Positions 8,742 to 17,956 are shown, counted from the first letter of the stretch. The stretch is DNA of 64,000 bases from Flavobacterium sp. KACC 22761 (GCF_034058155.1 NZ_CP139148.1:1922001-1986000), one strand, 5' to 3'. Made by a program: numbers and translations. The notes: generated by a model from the letters alone, not told the origin.

Positions 8742-9044
8742 TTTTAATGTAAGTGTTTTCTAGTGATGAAATTTGTTTAGATACTATATTTATTTAAACT
8801 TGTTTCAGAGTGCAAAGATAACAGATTAAGTTCGGATTCTTACTTTTTTTGAATCGTATTTATTGATGTTGAAATTATTCAAAATGATGGTGTTGGAATT
8901 TTTTTAAGCGAATTTAAAAAGAAGAAACAAAAAGAAGCAATTTTTATACTAAAGAAAAGTAAAATTGAATCTTAAAATTGAGAAAAAAAAGAAACCCGCC
9001 AAGATTCTGATTTGGCGGGTTTCTTAAAAAAAATGGTCTACAAG
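8742..9044. other. intergenic region between mrp and the exporter permease
   Basis: About 300 bases. It holds the possible mrp promoter (8813-8820, minus strand) and the exporter terminator at 8983-9023. I see no ORF or RNA gene in the rest. Confidence 0.6.
8983..9023 (-). terminator. terminator of the exporter operon
   Basis: GAAACCCGCCAA (8991-9002) pairs perfectly with TTGGCGGGTTTC (9012-9023). On the minus strand the stem is followed by eight T (8983-8990). It closes the adaptor-ATPase-permease transcript. Confidence 0.85.
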
Positions 9045-11477
9045 TTATTCGTATTTCAAATATTTCAAAACATCTATTTTAGTTACTTGATACGCTTTTG
9101 TCAAAACAATCACCAAAGTAAAAAACAGTAATGAAACTAATGCGATTGAAAATGGCAAAGTCGAAATGTTTATTCTGAATGCGTAATCTTCAAGCCATTT
9201 TTGTAATAAAATATAAGCCGGCACAATTCCGATTCCAAATCCAAGTAAACAGAACAAGACATATTGTTTTGATAATTCTTTCAGCAAAATGTCCGTTTCT
9301 GCACCAAGGGTTTTTCTAATTGCAATTTCTTTCAGTCTTCTCTCCATCGAAAATGATGCCAAAGCGAACAATCCGAACACAGCAATTATAATTACGACTA
9401 AATTTAGAATGAAAAACAGGTTTTTTTGCTTGATTTGTTCCTGATATGTTCTTGCAAAACCTTTGTTAACAAATTCATATTCAAAAGGATAATCAGGATT
9501 CACATTTTTTGCCCAATATGCTTTTAGTTTTTCTAAAGTTTCAGATAAATTATTTGGAGACACTTTTACAAAAATGTTGTTGAAGTTGTTCCATCCTAAC
9601 GTTTTGAGATTTACAAAAACCATTGGAGGCACTTTATTCTGCAAACCCGTTATGTGAAAATCTTTTACAACACCTACAATCTTAAATTTCAAATTCCCAG
9701 TATCGTCTTTAGACCAGCCCGAAGTAATTATGGTATTTATTGGATTTTTTAAGTTCAGCGTTTTAGCAAGAGTTTCATTGATCAGCATACTGCTGACACT
9801 GTCTGAGGCAAATTTTTCAGACAAACCACGTCCTTGAACGATTTTAATTTTCATCATCTCAAGAAATCCAAAATCCATTTCCACATTTCGTGGTTGAACA
9901 AAAATGCCATTATGCGTAAATCCAGAACTTGAATTGGTGCTTCCGCCAAAACTTCCTGCAAAAGTAGAAACATCTAGAACTCCTGATATTTTTTTGATTT
10001 GTTGTTTATCTGTCTCATATAATGGTATTCTATTATCTCGGTCAGGTTTGTTATACGGAATCGAAATTACCTGATCGCCACTAAAACCAAGATCTTTGTT
10101 CATCATATAATTCACCTGTGAGTTGACAATCAAAGCGCCAATGATAAAAAATGCCGCGATTCCGAATTGAAAAATAAGCATCGAGTTACGAATCCAGATA
10201 CCACTTTTGCTTCTTGAAAAATTGCCTTTTAGTACCTTTAAAGTTTCGAAATTTGATATATAAATGGCAGGGAAAATACCCGCAAAAATGATTACTAATC
10301 CAAAAATCATTATAAGTTGCAGGTAAAATTCGCTCCCGTTCATGGTTAAAGTCTTTTTCAAAAAAGTGTTGTAATACGGCAATGAAAGCTCTACAATTGC
10401 CAGCGCAAACACAATCGCAAGCGTTACAATTATGGCTGTTTCAAAAATAAATTGTCTGATAATTTGATTTTTTGTAGCGCCCACAATCTTGCGTACACCA
10501 ACTTCTTTAGCGCGTTTGATTGCTGATGCTGTTGCCAAATTGATGTAGTTTACCAATGATAAAACCAAAATCAAAATAGATAAGCCTGCCATGATGTAAA
10601 GCAGTTTTAAATTCCCAACACCTTCAGGAAAGTTTTGTCCTGCTGAACTTTTTGTTCCGTGCAAACGAGACATTTGCAATTGGTCTAAAATAACTGTGAT
10701 ATCGCCATTTTCTTTAACATATTGTTCAACAGTTTGGCCGTTTTCTTTAGCATCTTTTAAAGTTCGGTTTACAAAATTCACGTTTTGCATTTTTTTCAAA
10801 ACAGCAACTGGATCAGCATTTTTTTTGATTTTTACCAATAAACCATAATTGAAATTTCCCCAACTGTTGATGTCATTTTCGCGTTTTACACCGCTAAAAA
10901 CATAATTTGGTTCAATTGACGAAGGTTTAGCAATTCGATAAACAGCTTTTACAGTATACGTTCCGGTATTATATGTGATCGCTTTGCCAATAGGATCTTC
11001 GTCTTTAAAAATTAATTTCGCCTGTTCTTCAGAAATGGCAACACTGTTTTTTTCTTTTAAAATATTGGTTTTAGCACCTTTTAAAATTTCGAAAGGAAAA
11101 AAATCAAAGAAATTCTCATCACTTGTCAGCATCTTTTTAGCCATCAATTTTTGGCCTTGATATTTGATAATGTCTTCATCATACCAAGTCCTAAAGAAAC
11201 AAATAGATTCAATTTGTGGAATTGTCGCTTTGCAGGTTTCTCCAAACGGAATCGAGTTGGATCCCCAAGTGTCGCCTGTCTGTCCGATTTTGTTCAAGAC
11301 CATATAAGCGTTTTCCTTGTTTGGATTCCATTGATCGTATGAATGTTCGTTGTTCCAATATAAAATCGCGAAGATTACGCTGGCAATCCCGATGCTTAAT
11401 CCTAAGATATTTAAAAGCGAAAACAGTTTGTTCTGCTTTAAATGATATATAAATATTTTAAACCAGTTAGAAATCAT
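9045..11477 (-). CDS. MacB/FtsX-type ABC transporter permease
   Basis: An 810-residue inner-membrane protein with two copies of the MacB periplasmic plus FtsX module. A membrane segment near residues 20-42 precedes a periplasmic domain. Three further segments around 290-400 include AIKRAKEVGVRKIVGATKNQIIRQF, the cytoplasmic FtsX signature. The second half repeats the plan and ends with FSMERRLKEIAIRKTLGAE and three more segments. It is the last gene of a three-gene operon after an adaptor and an ATPase. Such systems use ATP to drive export of peptides, lipids or drugs from the periplasm; the substrate here is unknown. Confidence 0.9.
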   Translation of the reverse strand: MISNWFKIFIYHLKQNKLFSLLNILGLSIGIASVIFAILYWNNEHSYDQWNPNKENAYMVLNKIGQTGDTWGSNSIPFGETCKATIPQIESICFFRTWYDEDIIKYQGQKLMAKKMLTSDENFFDFFPFEILKGAKTNILKEKNSVAISEEQAKLIFKDEDPIGKAITYNTGTYTVKAVYRIAKPSSIEPNYVFSGVKRENDINSWGNFNYGLLVKIKKNADPVAVLKKMQNVNFVNRTLKDAKENGQTVEQYVKENGDITVILDQLQMSRLHGTKSSAGQNFPEGVGNLKLLYIMAGLSILILVLSLVNYINLATASAIKRAKEVGVRKIVGATKNQIIRQFIFETAIIVTLAIVFALAIVELSLPYYNTFLKKTLTMNGSEFYLQLIMIFGLVIIFAGIFPAIYISNFETLKVLKGNFSRSKSGIWIRNSMLIFQFGIAAFFIIGALIVNSQVNYMMNKDLGFSGDQVISIPYNKPDRDNRIPLYETDKQQIKKISGVLDVSTFAGSFGGSTNSSSGFTHNGIFVQPRNVEMDFGFLEMMKIKIVQGRGLSEKFASDSVSSMLINETLAKTLNLKNPINTIITSGWSKDDTGNLKFKIVGVVKDFHITGLQNKVPPMVFVNLKTLGWNNFNNIFVKVSPNNLSETLEKLKAYWAKNVNPDYPFEYEFVNKGFARTYQEQIKQKNLFFILNLVVIIIAVFGLFALASFSMERRLKEIAIRKTLGAETDILLKELSKQYVLFCLLGFGIGIVPAYILLQKWLEDYAFRINISTLPFSIALVSLLFFTLVIVLTKAYQVTKIDVLKYLKYE

Positions 11478-11604
11478 GGTATTAGTTTTTGTAGTTATTT
11501 AGGTTTTTTAAAACCCGATTCGTTTTTAAATCAAAGCCCATATTTTGCAGACAAATTCTACCAGAATTACGATTGCTGCTACGATAAATTTTACCATTTT
11601 TCTT

Positions 11605-12312
11605 TTATTTAGCGTCCATAAAAACATCTACATTTCTCTGATTTAGTTTTTCAGAGAATATCACACCGTCTTTCATATGAATGGTTCTTTGTGAGAACGA
11701 AGCATCATAATCAGAGTGGGTTACCATCAAAATTGTTGCGCCTTTTGCGTGCAAATCGGTTAAAAGTTCCATTACTTCGTTACCATTTTTACTGTCTAAG
11801 TTTCCAGTTGGCTCATCGGCAAGAATGATTTTTGGATCATTTACCAAAGCTCTTGCAACGGCAACTCTTTGTTGTTGACCTCCAGAAAGCTGTTGCGGAA
11901 AATGTTTCAAACGATGTGAAATATTTAATTTCTCAGCAATAGCTTCAATTTTTTGTTTTCTTTCTGATGCTTTTACGTTGTTGTAAAGCAAAGGCAATTC
12001 AATATTGTCATAAACAGAAAGCTCATCGATCAAATTGAAATTCTGAAAAATGAATCCGATATTTTCTTTTCGAACCTGTGCTCTTCCTTTTTCTTTAAGA
12101 CCAATCATTTCTTGGCCTAATAATTTATAGCTTCCACCATTGGCACTGTCTAAAAGCCCGATGATATTTAATAAAGTCGATTTTCCACAACCTGAAGGCC
12201 CCATGATAGTTAAAAAGTCCCCTTTTTTGATTTCTAAAGAAATACCACTCAACGCAGCTGTTTCTACTTCTTCTGTTCTAAAAACTTTGGTTAAATTTTG
12301 AATTGTTATCAT
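11605..12312 (-). CDS. ABC transporter ATP-binding protein, MacB/LolD family
   Basis: The 235-residue ATPase has a Walker A at about 38-46 (GPSGCGKST), the Q-loop (IGFIFQNFNL), the signature LSGGQQQR, a Walker B (IILADEPTGNLDS) and the H-loop (MVTHSD). The LDSANGGSY and TGNLDSKNG features are typical of the LolD/MacB/FtsE class. It powers the FtsX-type permease encoded next. It lies 127 bases upstream of that gene and 160 bases downstream of the adaptor gene; that gap carries a palindromic repeat. Confidence 0.95.
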   Translation of the reverse strand: MITIQNLTKVFRTEEVETAALSGISLEIKKGDFLTIMGPSGCGKSTLLNIIGLLDSANGGSYKLLGQEMIGLKEKGRAQVRKENIGFIFQNFNLIDELSVYDNIELPLLYNNVKASERKQKIEAIAEKLNISHRLKHFPQQLSGGQQQRVAVARALVNDPKIILADEPTGNLDSKNGNEVMELLTDLHAKGATILMVTHSDYDASFSQRTIHMKDGVIFSEKLNQRNVDVFMDAK

Positions 12313-12401
12313 TTTTGTAAAGGTGTTAATGTTGTTAATTACGTTTTTTGATTGATGATTGAAACTTTTATAATTGTAAATTGTAAATGATTAATTGTGA
12401 A

Positions 12402-12462
12402 TTGTCAGGCTGAGCGAAGTCGAAGCCCTTTGCGACCCTTCGACTTCGCTCAGGGTGACAAA
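12402..12462. repeat. CTGAGCGAAGTCGAAG palindromic repeat
   Basis: CTGAGCGAAGTCGAAG (about 12410-12425) and its inverse CTTCGACTTCGCTCAG (about 12438-12453) flank a short centre, with TTGTCA and TGACAA outside them. The same family appears at 16726-16800 and, as half-copies, inside two genes (58.2 and 59.67 kb). It sits inside the exporter operon. Confidence 0.8.
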
Positions 12463-12472
12463 ATAAGGCTGT

Positions 12473-13717
12473 CTATTGCGATTGTATCGAAAGCTCTTCG
12501 ATGTCTTTATAATCTGTGTACGATGATGTCACTACCGATTCGCCTTCTTTTAATCCTTCCAGAACTTCATAGTAAGTCGGGTTTTCTCGGCCTAATTTTA
12601 TGTTTCTTCTTTCTGCTTTATTTCCTTTAACAACAAAAATCCATTTTCCTGCAGTTTCTTGGTTAAAACTTCCTTTTGGCAGTACCAATATTTTGTTTCT
12701 TTCAGATAAAATCAGTTTTACGCCAAAACTAAGTCCGTCTTGTAAAACAATATTTTCTTTAGATGTAAAAGCTAATTCTACTGTAAAATGCCCGCTTTTC
12801 ACTTCCTGAATCACTTTGGTAACAATAACTTCAAGATTTTTTCCTTTAAATTCTACTTGACCTTTCAAGCCTTCACGAACTTTCTCCAAATAAAATTCAT
12901 CTACATCAGCAGCCAATTTGTAGCCGCGTTTGGAGTCAATTTTCCCGATGCTTTGACCTGCTTGAAAGTTTTGTCCTAAGACCGCTTCAAATGAAGTCAA
13001 ACGGCCAGATTCTGGAGCGGTGATCAGGAAATTCTTTTTATTGTTTCTCAAAATATCCAAACTTTTTTCCATTGTCTGAATCGAGCGGTTGATTTGCGAA
13101 ATCTGAACTTGATTGGATTGTTTTTCTTTCTGAATGCTTTGCTGAATTGTTCTTTTTCTTTCTTCTTGAAAACGAAGACTTTCTTTAAAAGTATTCCAGT
13201 CGTTTTTTGAAATCACATCTTTGTCATACAATTTCGAATTCATATCATATAATCTTTTGGCGTCGTTGTAATCATGCTCGATCAAAACCAAATCTTTGTT
13301 TAAATTCAATTCCTGATTTCTAATATTTAGTTTTCCGGTATTCAAATTGTTGATTTGCTCAATAATTGCAGTTTCCTGAGTCAAGTAATTCAACTCTGTA
13401 TTTGGGTTGTATAAACGAGCAAGTGATTGTCCTTTTGTTACCATTGCGCCGTTTTCAACAAAAATCTCTTTTACTGATCCTCCTTCTGTAACGTTTACAA
13501 GCATGACATTCAAAGGTTCGACTTTTGCTTGAAAAACCACAAAATCTTCAAAAAAAGCTTTTTCAACTTTTTGGATTGAAAGTTCTTCGGCTTTTACATT
13601 CAAGCTTCTTTTGGTATTAAAAGAAAAAAAGATGATTGTGCCCAAGGCTAAAAAAACTCCAATTGCTATTGTGAGATATCTAAATTTTCTATTTTTACGA
13701 GGAATTACCTTGTCCAT
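12473..13717 (-). CDS. periplasmic adaptor (MacA/HlyD family) of the exporter
   Basis: A 414-residue membrane-fusion protein: one N-terminal membrane segment (about 15-34, YLTIAIGVFLALGTIIFFSF), then barrel/lipoyl segments around a long coiled coil (about 125-230, rich in E, Q, N and K), then a beta-barrel part (LSFGVKLILSERNKILVLPKGSF). It links the inner-membrane pump to an outer-membrane channel. No TolC gene lies in this cluster, so the channel must come from elsewhere, perhaps the TolC-like gene at 32.1 kb. First gene of the operon; a sigma-54 promoter lies just upstream. Confidence 0.9.
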   Translation of the reverse strand: MDKVIPRKNRKFRYLTIAIGVFLALGTIIFFSFNTKRSLNVKAEELSIQKVEKAFFEDFVVFQAKVEPLNVMLVNVTEGGSVKEIFVENGAMVTKGQSLARLYNPNTELNYLTQETAIIEQINNLNTGKLNIRNQELNLNKDLVLIEHDYNDAKRLYDMNSKLYDKDVISKNDWNTFKESLRFQEERKRTIQQSIQKEKQSNQVQISQINRSIQTMEKSLDILRNNKKNFLITAPESGRLTSFEAVLGQNFQAGQSIGKIDSKRGYKLAADVDEFYLEKVREGLKGQVEFKGKNLEVIVTKVIQEVKSGHFTVELAFTSKENIVLQDGLSFGVKLILSERNKILVLPKGSFNQETAGKWIFVVKGNKAERRNIKLGRENPTYYEVLEGLKEGESVVTSSYTDYKDIEELSIQSQ

Positions 13718-13745
13718 TTTTTTAATATTTTACTGATAATCAATA

Positions 13746-13761
13746 GGTAAATACTGTGCCA
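13746..13761 (-). promoter_or_regulatory. candidate sigma-54 promoter of the exporter operon
   Basis: On the minus strand the sequence reads TGGCAC, five bases, TTACC. The sigma-54 consensus is TGGCAC-N5-TTGCA, so the -24 element is perfect, the spacing exact and the -12 element differs by one key base (A for G). The start would fall near 13735, about 18 bases before the adaptor ATG. The adjacent divergent gene encodes a sigma-54 activator. Confidence 0.6.
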
Positions 13762-13825
13762 TAAAATTTATTATTTGTAAAGTATTGATTTTAACGAAGC
13801 TTTAAAAACCACTTAAAAAAAGTAG

Positions 13826-13841
13826 TGTTCGATAATGAACA
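13826..13841. promoter_or_regulatory. candidate enhancer site for the sigma-54 activator
   Basis: TGTTC-N6-GAACA is a perfect 16-base palindrome about 66-80 bases upstream of the -24 element. A further GTTC half-site lies 9 bases beyond it. This is the distance at which NtrC-type activators bind. It also sits about 34 bases before the regulator's own ATG, so it could serve autoregulation. Binding is inferred. Confidence 0.4.
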
Positions 13842-13874
13842 GTTGACCGTTCAAAATCGGACAAAAAAATCAAC

Positions 13875-15230
13875 ATGAGAAAAAAACAAGCTCAAATATT
13901 AATTGTTGACGATCAAGAAGAAATTCTTTTTTCGGCAAAAATGATTCTGAAAAAATATTTTGAAACCATTTTTACCACCAGCAGTCCAAAACAGATTATT
14001 TCGATTTTGAATGAAAATGAAATAAATGTGGTTTTGTTGGATATGAATTACCGAATTGGTTTTGAAGATGGGCGCGAAGGAATTCATTGGCTAAAAGAAA
14101 TCAAAACACTTTCTCCCAGTACAATTGTGATTTTAATGACGGCTTTCGGTAAAATTGATACCGCAGTCGAAGGAATTAAAATGGGCGCTTTTGATTATGT
14201 TTTAAAGCCTTGGAATAACGAAAAATTGCTTGAAATAATTGATAAGGCTGTCGCCCAAAGCAGAAAAAACAGCAAAAAAATAATTATTGAGAAAGTTGAA
14301 AAAAGATATTTTGTTGGAACTTCTCAAAAAATAAAACAAGCGTATTCTATTGCTGAAAGAGTAGCGAAAACGGATGCCAATGTTTTGATTTTAGGTGAAA
14401 ACGGGACCGGAAAATATGTTTTTGCGGAGTTTATTCATCAAAATTCAGAAAGAAGAAACGAACCTTTTGTACATGTAGATTTGGGTTCTTTGAGCGATAA
14501 TTTATTCGAAAGTGAACTTTTTGGATATGCAAAAGGTGCGTTTACCGATGCCAAAACAGATACTCCAGGAAGATTTGAAAATGCACAAAACGGAACTATT
14601 TTCTTGGATGAAATTGGCAATATTCCGCTTCATTTACAGTCGAAATTATTGCACGTTTTGCAGACAAAAACGGTGACTCGTTTAGGTGAAAGCAAAGCAA
14701 GACCTTTGAATGTTCGAATTATTTCGGCTACTAATAATGATATTAAAGCCGAAGTAAAGAATAAAACTTTTCGTGAGGATTTGTTGTACCGAATTAATAC
14801 AATGGAAATTAACCTTCCGCCTTTACGCGAACGAAAAGAAGATATTGTTCCGATGGCAAATTTTGTTTTGGAGCAAATTGCCGAAAAATACAATCATAGT
14901 CCCGAAACTTCGGGATGGCGATTTGAAGAAAATGCAGCGCCATATTTAGAAAAATATCCGTGGAAAGGAAATGTGCGAGAAATGGAAAATAAAATAGAAC
15001 GTGCGCTGATTTTGGCCAATAATAATACGATTTCTGTTCATGATTTGGATATTTTAGATTTTGAAGAAATTCAGGAAAACGATGAAAATCCGTTGTCTGA
15101 ATTAGAGAAAACAGCAATCGAAAAAGCACTTTTTAAACATCACGGAAATATCTCAAAAACCGCCGAAGAACTAGGATTGTCAAGAGCGGCTTTGTACAGA
15201 AGAATTGAGAAATATGATTTGAAGAATTAA
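13875..15230 (+). CDS. sigma-54-dependent response regulator (NtrC family)
   Basis: A 451-residue activator with three domains. The receiver (about 5-125) has acidic pair D12/D13, phosphate-accepting D56, T89 and K111. The AAA+ domain (about 146-375) has GENGTGKY at 174-181, GAFTDA at 221-226 where GAFTGA is usual, and Walker B TIFLDE at 241-246. A Fis-type helix-turn-helix lies at about 411-446. When phosphorylated it should remodel sigma-54 polymerase, most likely at the divergent exporter promoter. A histidine kinase follows 155 bases downstream. The Walker A ends in Tyr rather than the usual Ser/Thr/Glu. Confidence 0.94.
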   Translation: MRKKQAQILIVDDQEEILFSAKMILKKYFETIFTTSSPKQIISILNENEINVVLLDMNYRIGFEDGREGIHWLKEIKTLSPSTIVILMTAFGKIDTAVEGIKMGAFDYVLKPWNNEKLLEIIDKAVAQSRKNSKKIIIEKVEKRYFVGTSQKIKQAYSIAERVAKTDANVLILGENGTGKYVFAEFIHQNSERRNEPFVHVDLGSLSDNLFESELFGYAKGAFTDAKTDTPGRFENAQNGTIFLDEIGNIPLHLQSKLLHVLQTKTVTRLGESKARPLNVRIISATNNDIKAEVKNKTFREDLLYRINTMEINLPPLRERKEDIVPMANFVLEQIAEKYNHSPETSGWRFEENAAPYLEKYPWKGNVREMENKIERALILANNNTISVHDLDILDFEEIQENDENPLSELEKTAIEKALFKHHGNISKTAEELGLSRAALYRRIEKYDLKN

Positions 15231-15267
15231 AGTGAAAGAAGCAAGAGCCAAGAAGTAAGATTTTTTT

Positions 15268-15370
15268 GCCGCAGATTAAAAGGATTAAAGAGATTTTTTA
15301 TCTGCTAGATCTGCGTGAAACTAATATTTAAGACAAAGCAAAAATCATTTTAATCCTTTTAATCTGTGGC
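15268..15370. repeat. AATCTGTGG-family inverted repeat
   Basis: GCCGCAGATTAAAAGGATTA (from 15268) and its near-perfect inverse ending TTTTAATCTGTGGC (15370) are about 60 bases apart. They fill the gap between the response regulator and its kinase. Confidence 0.8.
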
Positions 15371-15385
15371 TAAAATTAAAACTAA

Positions 15386-16711
15386 ATGAAAAACTGGAAA
15401 TTTTATAACGCTTTATTTGTGAGAGTCTTGTTTGTAATGATGCTCTTTTTTTTCTGCGTTTTTCTGATTTATAAAATGTTTTATTACAATGCACTTTTGG
15501 TTGGCGTTTTTGTTTTTATGATGCTGGCCGAAATGTATTTTTATGTCAAAAATCAATTGCAATTTTATGACAGAACCTTGCTTTCGATTTTGAAAAATGA
15601 TTTTACAACCAATTTTCCTGAAGAAAATAGAAAAGACAATTTTGAAAGTTTGTATCTTTTATATGAGACTTTAAAAGTGCAACAACAGGAACAAATTTCG
15701 AAAGAATTGATTTATCGTTCGCTTTTGAACAACATTGACAGCGCCGCTTTGATTTTGGAAAAAGAAAACGGCGATTGGAACATTTTTTTGATGAACGATT
15801 GTTTTTCAGATATGTTCAAAGTGCCAAAAGTAAGTCATTGGAAATATCTTAAAAATTATCTTCCTGCGCTTTGTTCTGAAATTGAAAAAACAGAATTCAG
15901 TGAATTAAAATCGGCCATTTCGATTAAAATCGAAGAACAGGATTTGCAGACTTTTATGCTCCAAACTTCAAGAACTCAAAGTTATAATAGAGAATATTTC
16001 ATTGTTTTATTGGACAGTATTCAACGCGTTATTGAGAAAAAAGAGAAAGAAGCTTGGATTAATTTAATGAAAATTATTTCGCATGAATTGATGAATTCTT
16101 TGACACCAATTCGTGCGCTTTCGCAGAATTTACTTCACATTGTTGATCAGGAAAAACTGGAAGAAGATGATTTTGACGATATAAAAAGTAGTATTTCAAC
16201 CATTATTAACCGAAGCGATCACTTGCAGGTTTTTGTTGAAAATTACCGCAAACTGGCCATGTTGCCAACGCCAACAAAATCGATGACGCCAATAAAAGAA
16301 CTTTTTGACGATTGCCTTAAAGTTATGAGTCCGATTTTAAAATCTGAAAATATCGAATTGATTAATGACATTCACAGTTCTCGTTCGATAATGATTGATA
16401 AAAATCAAATGGAGCAGGTTATTATTAATTTGATTACCAATAGTATTTATGCATTAAAAGAGAAAACAGAGAAGAAGATGTTTGTGTCAAGTTATACTGA
16501 AAACAACCGTTTTTTTATTTCTATTTCTGATAATGGAAAAGGGATTCCTTCTGAAATTCAAGACAAGGTTTTTCTTCCATTTTTCACGACGAGAAAAGAC
16601 GGCGCTGGAATTGGTTTGACGCTTTCTAAAAATATAATCGAAGCGCATGGTGGTTACTTAAGCTATCAAACCGATGAAGATAAAACGAGTTTTGTGATTT
16701 GCTTGATTTGA
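15386..16711 (+). CDS. membrane sensor histidine kinase, partner of the sigma-54 regulator
   Basis: A 441-residue kinase. Two adjacent membrane segments lie at about 10-30 and 34-53, then a PAS-like cytoplasmic region (about 105-215). The phosphoacceptor is H233 in ISHELMNSLTPI. The ATPase domain has the N box (INLITNS, N352), G1 DNGKGI (382-387) and G2 GAGIGL (406-411). There is almost no periplasmic loop, so it probably senses a membrane or cytoplasmic signal, as is common for the NtrY/NtrB group. The pairing with the upstream regulator and the exporter suggests it responds to envelope stress or an exporter substrate (inferred). Confidence 0.93.
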   Translation: MKNWKFYNALFVRVLFVMMLFFFCVFLIYKMFYYNALLVGVFVFMMLAEMYFYVKNQLQFYDRTLLSILKNDFTTNFPEENRKDNFESLYLLYETLKVQQQEQISKELIYRSLLNNIDSAALILEKENGDWNIFLMNDCFSDMFKVPKVSHWKYLKNYLPALCSEIEKTEFSELKSAISIKIEEQDLQTFMLQTSRTQSYNREYFIVLLDSIQRVIEKKEKEAWINLMKIISHELMNSLTPIRALSQNLLHIVDQEKLEEDDFDDIKSSISTIINRSDHLQVFVENYRKLAMLPTPTKSMTPIKELFDDCLKVMSPILKSENIELINDIHSSRSIMIDKNQMEQVIINLITNSIYALKEKTEKKMFVSSYTENNRFFISISDNGKGIPSEIQDKVFLPFFTTRKDGAGIGLTLSKNIIEAHGGYLSYQTDEDKTSFVICLI

Positions 16712-16725
16712 GAAAAAGCAATAAA

Positions 16726-16800
16726 ACTTTGTCACCCTGAGCGGAGTCGAAGGGCGTTCCAATTGGCACGTGGCTTCGACTCCGCTCAGCCTGACAAAGT
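16726..16800. repeat. CTGAGCGGAGTCGAAG palindromic repeat, full copy
   Basis: ACTTTGTCAC, CCTGAGCGGAGTCGAAG (from 16726) and the inverse CTTCGACTCCGCTCAG with CTGACAAAGT (to 16800) form 27-base arms around a 21-base centre. It sits between convergent genes and could act as a bidirectional terminator, but it belongs to a dispersed family. Confidence 0.85.
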
Positions 16801-16807
16801 AGAGATT

Positions 16808-17134
16808 TTAAAGTTCAACTTCAGGTTGCCAAAAATGTTTTTCGAAATCCACAATTTGATTATCGACAACTTTTACACCTTCATTTTCTAAAAGCTGCTG
16901 CATTAAATTCGTGCCGTCAAAATGGTGTTTTCCTGTCAAAAGGCCTTTTCGGTTTACTACTCTGTGCGCGGGAACGTCATCCATATTATGACAGGCATTC
17001 ATAGCCCAGCCCACCATTCGGGCAGAACGCGCAGTTCCCAACGCTTTCGCAATTGCGCCATAAGAAGTAACTTTCCCAAACGGAATTTGTCTGGCAACTT
17101 CGTAAACTCTTTCGAAAAAATTTTCCTCAGCCAT
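16808..17134 (-). CDS. alkyltransferase-like DNA base-flipping protein (ATL)
   Basis: The 108-residue product matches the DNA-binding domain of O6-alkylguanine transferases (FGKVTSYGAIAKALG, ARMVGWAMNACH, VPAHRVVNRKG). The catalytic motif PCHR reads PAHR, so it cannot accept alkyl groups. Such ATL proteins bind O6-alkylguanine, flip the base and hand the lesion to nucleotide excision repair. The frame is open to a GTG at 17146, but that GTG lies inside the AATCTGTGG repeat, so the ATG at 17134 is preferred. No other repair gene is adjacent. Confidence 0.88.
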   Translation of the reverse strand: MAEENFFERVYEVARQIPFGKVTSYGAIAKALGTARSARMVGWAMNACHNMDDVPAHRVVNRKGLLTGKHHFDGTNLMQQLLENEGVKVVDNQIVDFEKHFWQPEVEL

Positions 17135-17141
17135 AGTTTTT

Positions 17142-17268
17142 GCCACAGATTAAAAGGATTAGTGGGATTTTAAAATTAGCATTAATCTGCAAAAATCTGC
17201 AGAATCTGCGGGAGAAATATTTACCACAAAGTAAAAAAAAAATCATTTTAATCCTTTTAATCTGTGGC
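17142..17268. repeat. AATCTGTGG-family inverted repeat
   Basis: GCCACAGATTAAAAGGATTA (17142-17161) and its exact inverse TAATCCTTTTAATCTGTGGC (17249-17268) enclose about 87 bases with shorter GCAGATT words. It fills the gap between the ATL and LysE-family genes. Confidence 0.85.
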
Positions 17269-17275
17269 TATAAAT

Positions 17276-17914
17276 TTAAGCGAAATAATAATTCAAAATA
17301 TTGAAAAGTGTTGCAACAGCCACTAATCCGGTAATACTTCCGATAATCGTATTCATGTTGCGCATAAAGTAATCGGTTTTCTTTTCTATTCTTCCAAAGA
17401 AAGCAATATAACTGTATAAAATTCCAAAAGCACCAAGGGCTGAACCTAATACAAAAGTCAAAATAATTGTGTTTTCGAATACAAAAAGATTGTATGAAGC
17501 TAATGTAACACTTACAACAACGTAATACGGAATTGGGAAAAAGTTTAATCCAGAAAGGAGCATTCCAAGAAAGAAACGGCTTTTTTTACTGCTCTTTTTT
17601 ATTTTCGTTTTTTTCTTTGCTACTGGGTCTTTTGCAAAAAATAAAAAATAAATGGTTAAGATCGAAAAAATGATAAAACCAACTTCGCGCAATAGTGTGA
17701 TAACATCTGGACGATTGTCAATGACACGTGCAAATAATACCGCGACAAAAGCTTGGAAAAAAATTACAAAAACAGCACCGATTACAAATGATAAAGCATT
17801 CTTTTTTCCCTCTTTCATTTTTATTTTGGCAGCTGTCATATTGAGCAATCCCGGCGGAATAGTCCCAATTGCGGCGGCAATAAAACCTGAAAGTAATGGA
17901 GTAAGGTAGGTCAT
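17276..17914 (-). CDS. LysE-family exporter
   Basis: A 212-residue inner-membrane protein with about six membrane segments: 7-30, 40-65, 76-95, a basic cytoplasmic loop rich in KKKTKIKKSSKK around 105-116, then three more to the C-terminus. The start LTPLLSGFIAAAIGTIPPGLLNMTAAKIKMKEGKKNAL matches the LysE/RhtB signature (GxxxGxxPGP-like). These proteins export amino acids or related small molecules; the substrate is unknown. The ATG at 17914 is the only good start. It lies 42 bases from the end of trmB on the same strand and may be read from the trmB transcript. Confidence 0.8.
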   Translation of the reverse strand: MTYLTPLLSGFIAAAIGTIPPGLLNMTAAKIKMKEGKKNALSFVIGAVFVIFFQAFVAVLFARVIDNRPDVITLLREVGFIIFSILTIYFLFFAKDPVAKKKTKIKKSSKKSRFFLGMLLSGLNFFPIPYYVVVSVTLASYNLFVFENTIILTFVLGSALGAFGILYSYIAFFGRIEKKTDYFMRNMNTIIGSITGLVAVATLFNILNYYFA

Positions 17915-17956
17915 TTAGTGATTAAATCGGTTAGAATAAAGGTTTCAAAATCAAGG

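Noticed and set aside
12397..12630. 77-codon ORF beginning MNCQAERSRSPLRPFDFAQG
   Set aside because: Its first third is the palindromic repeat read through and the rest is antisense to the adaptor gene.
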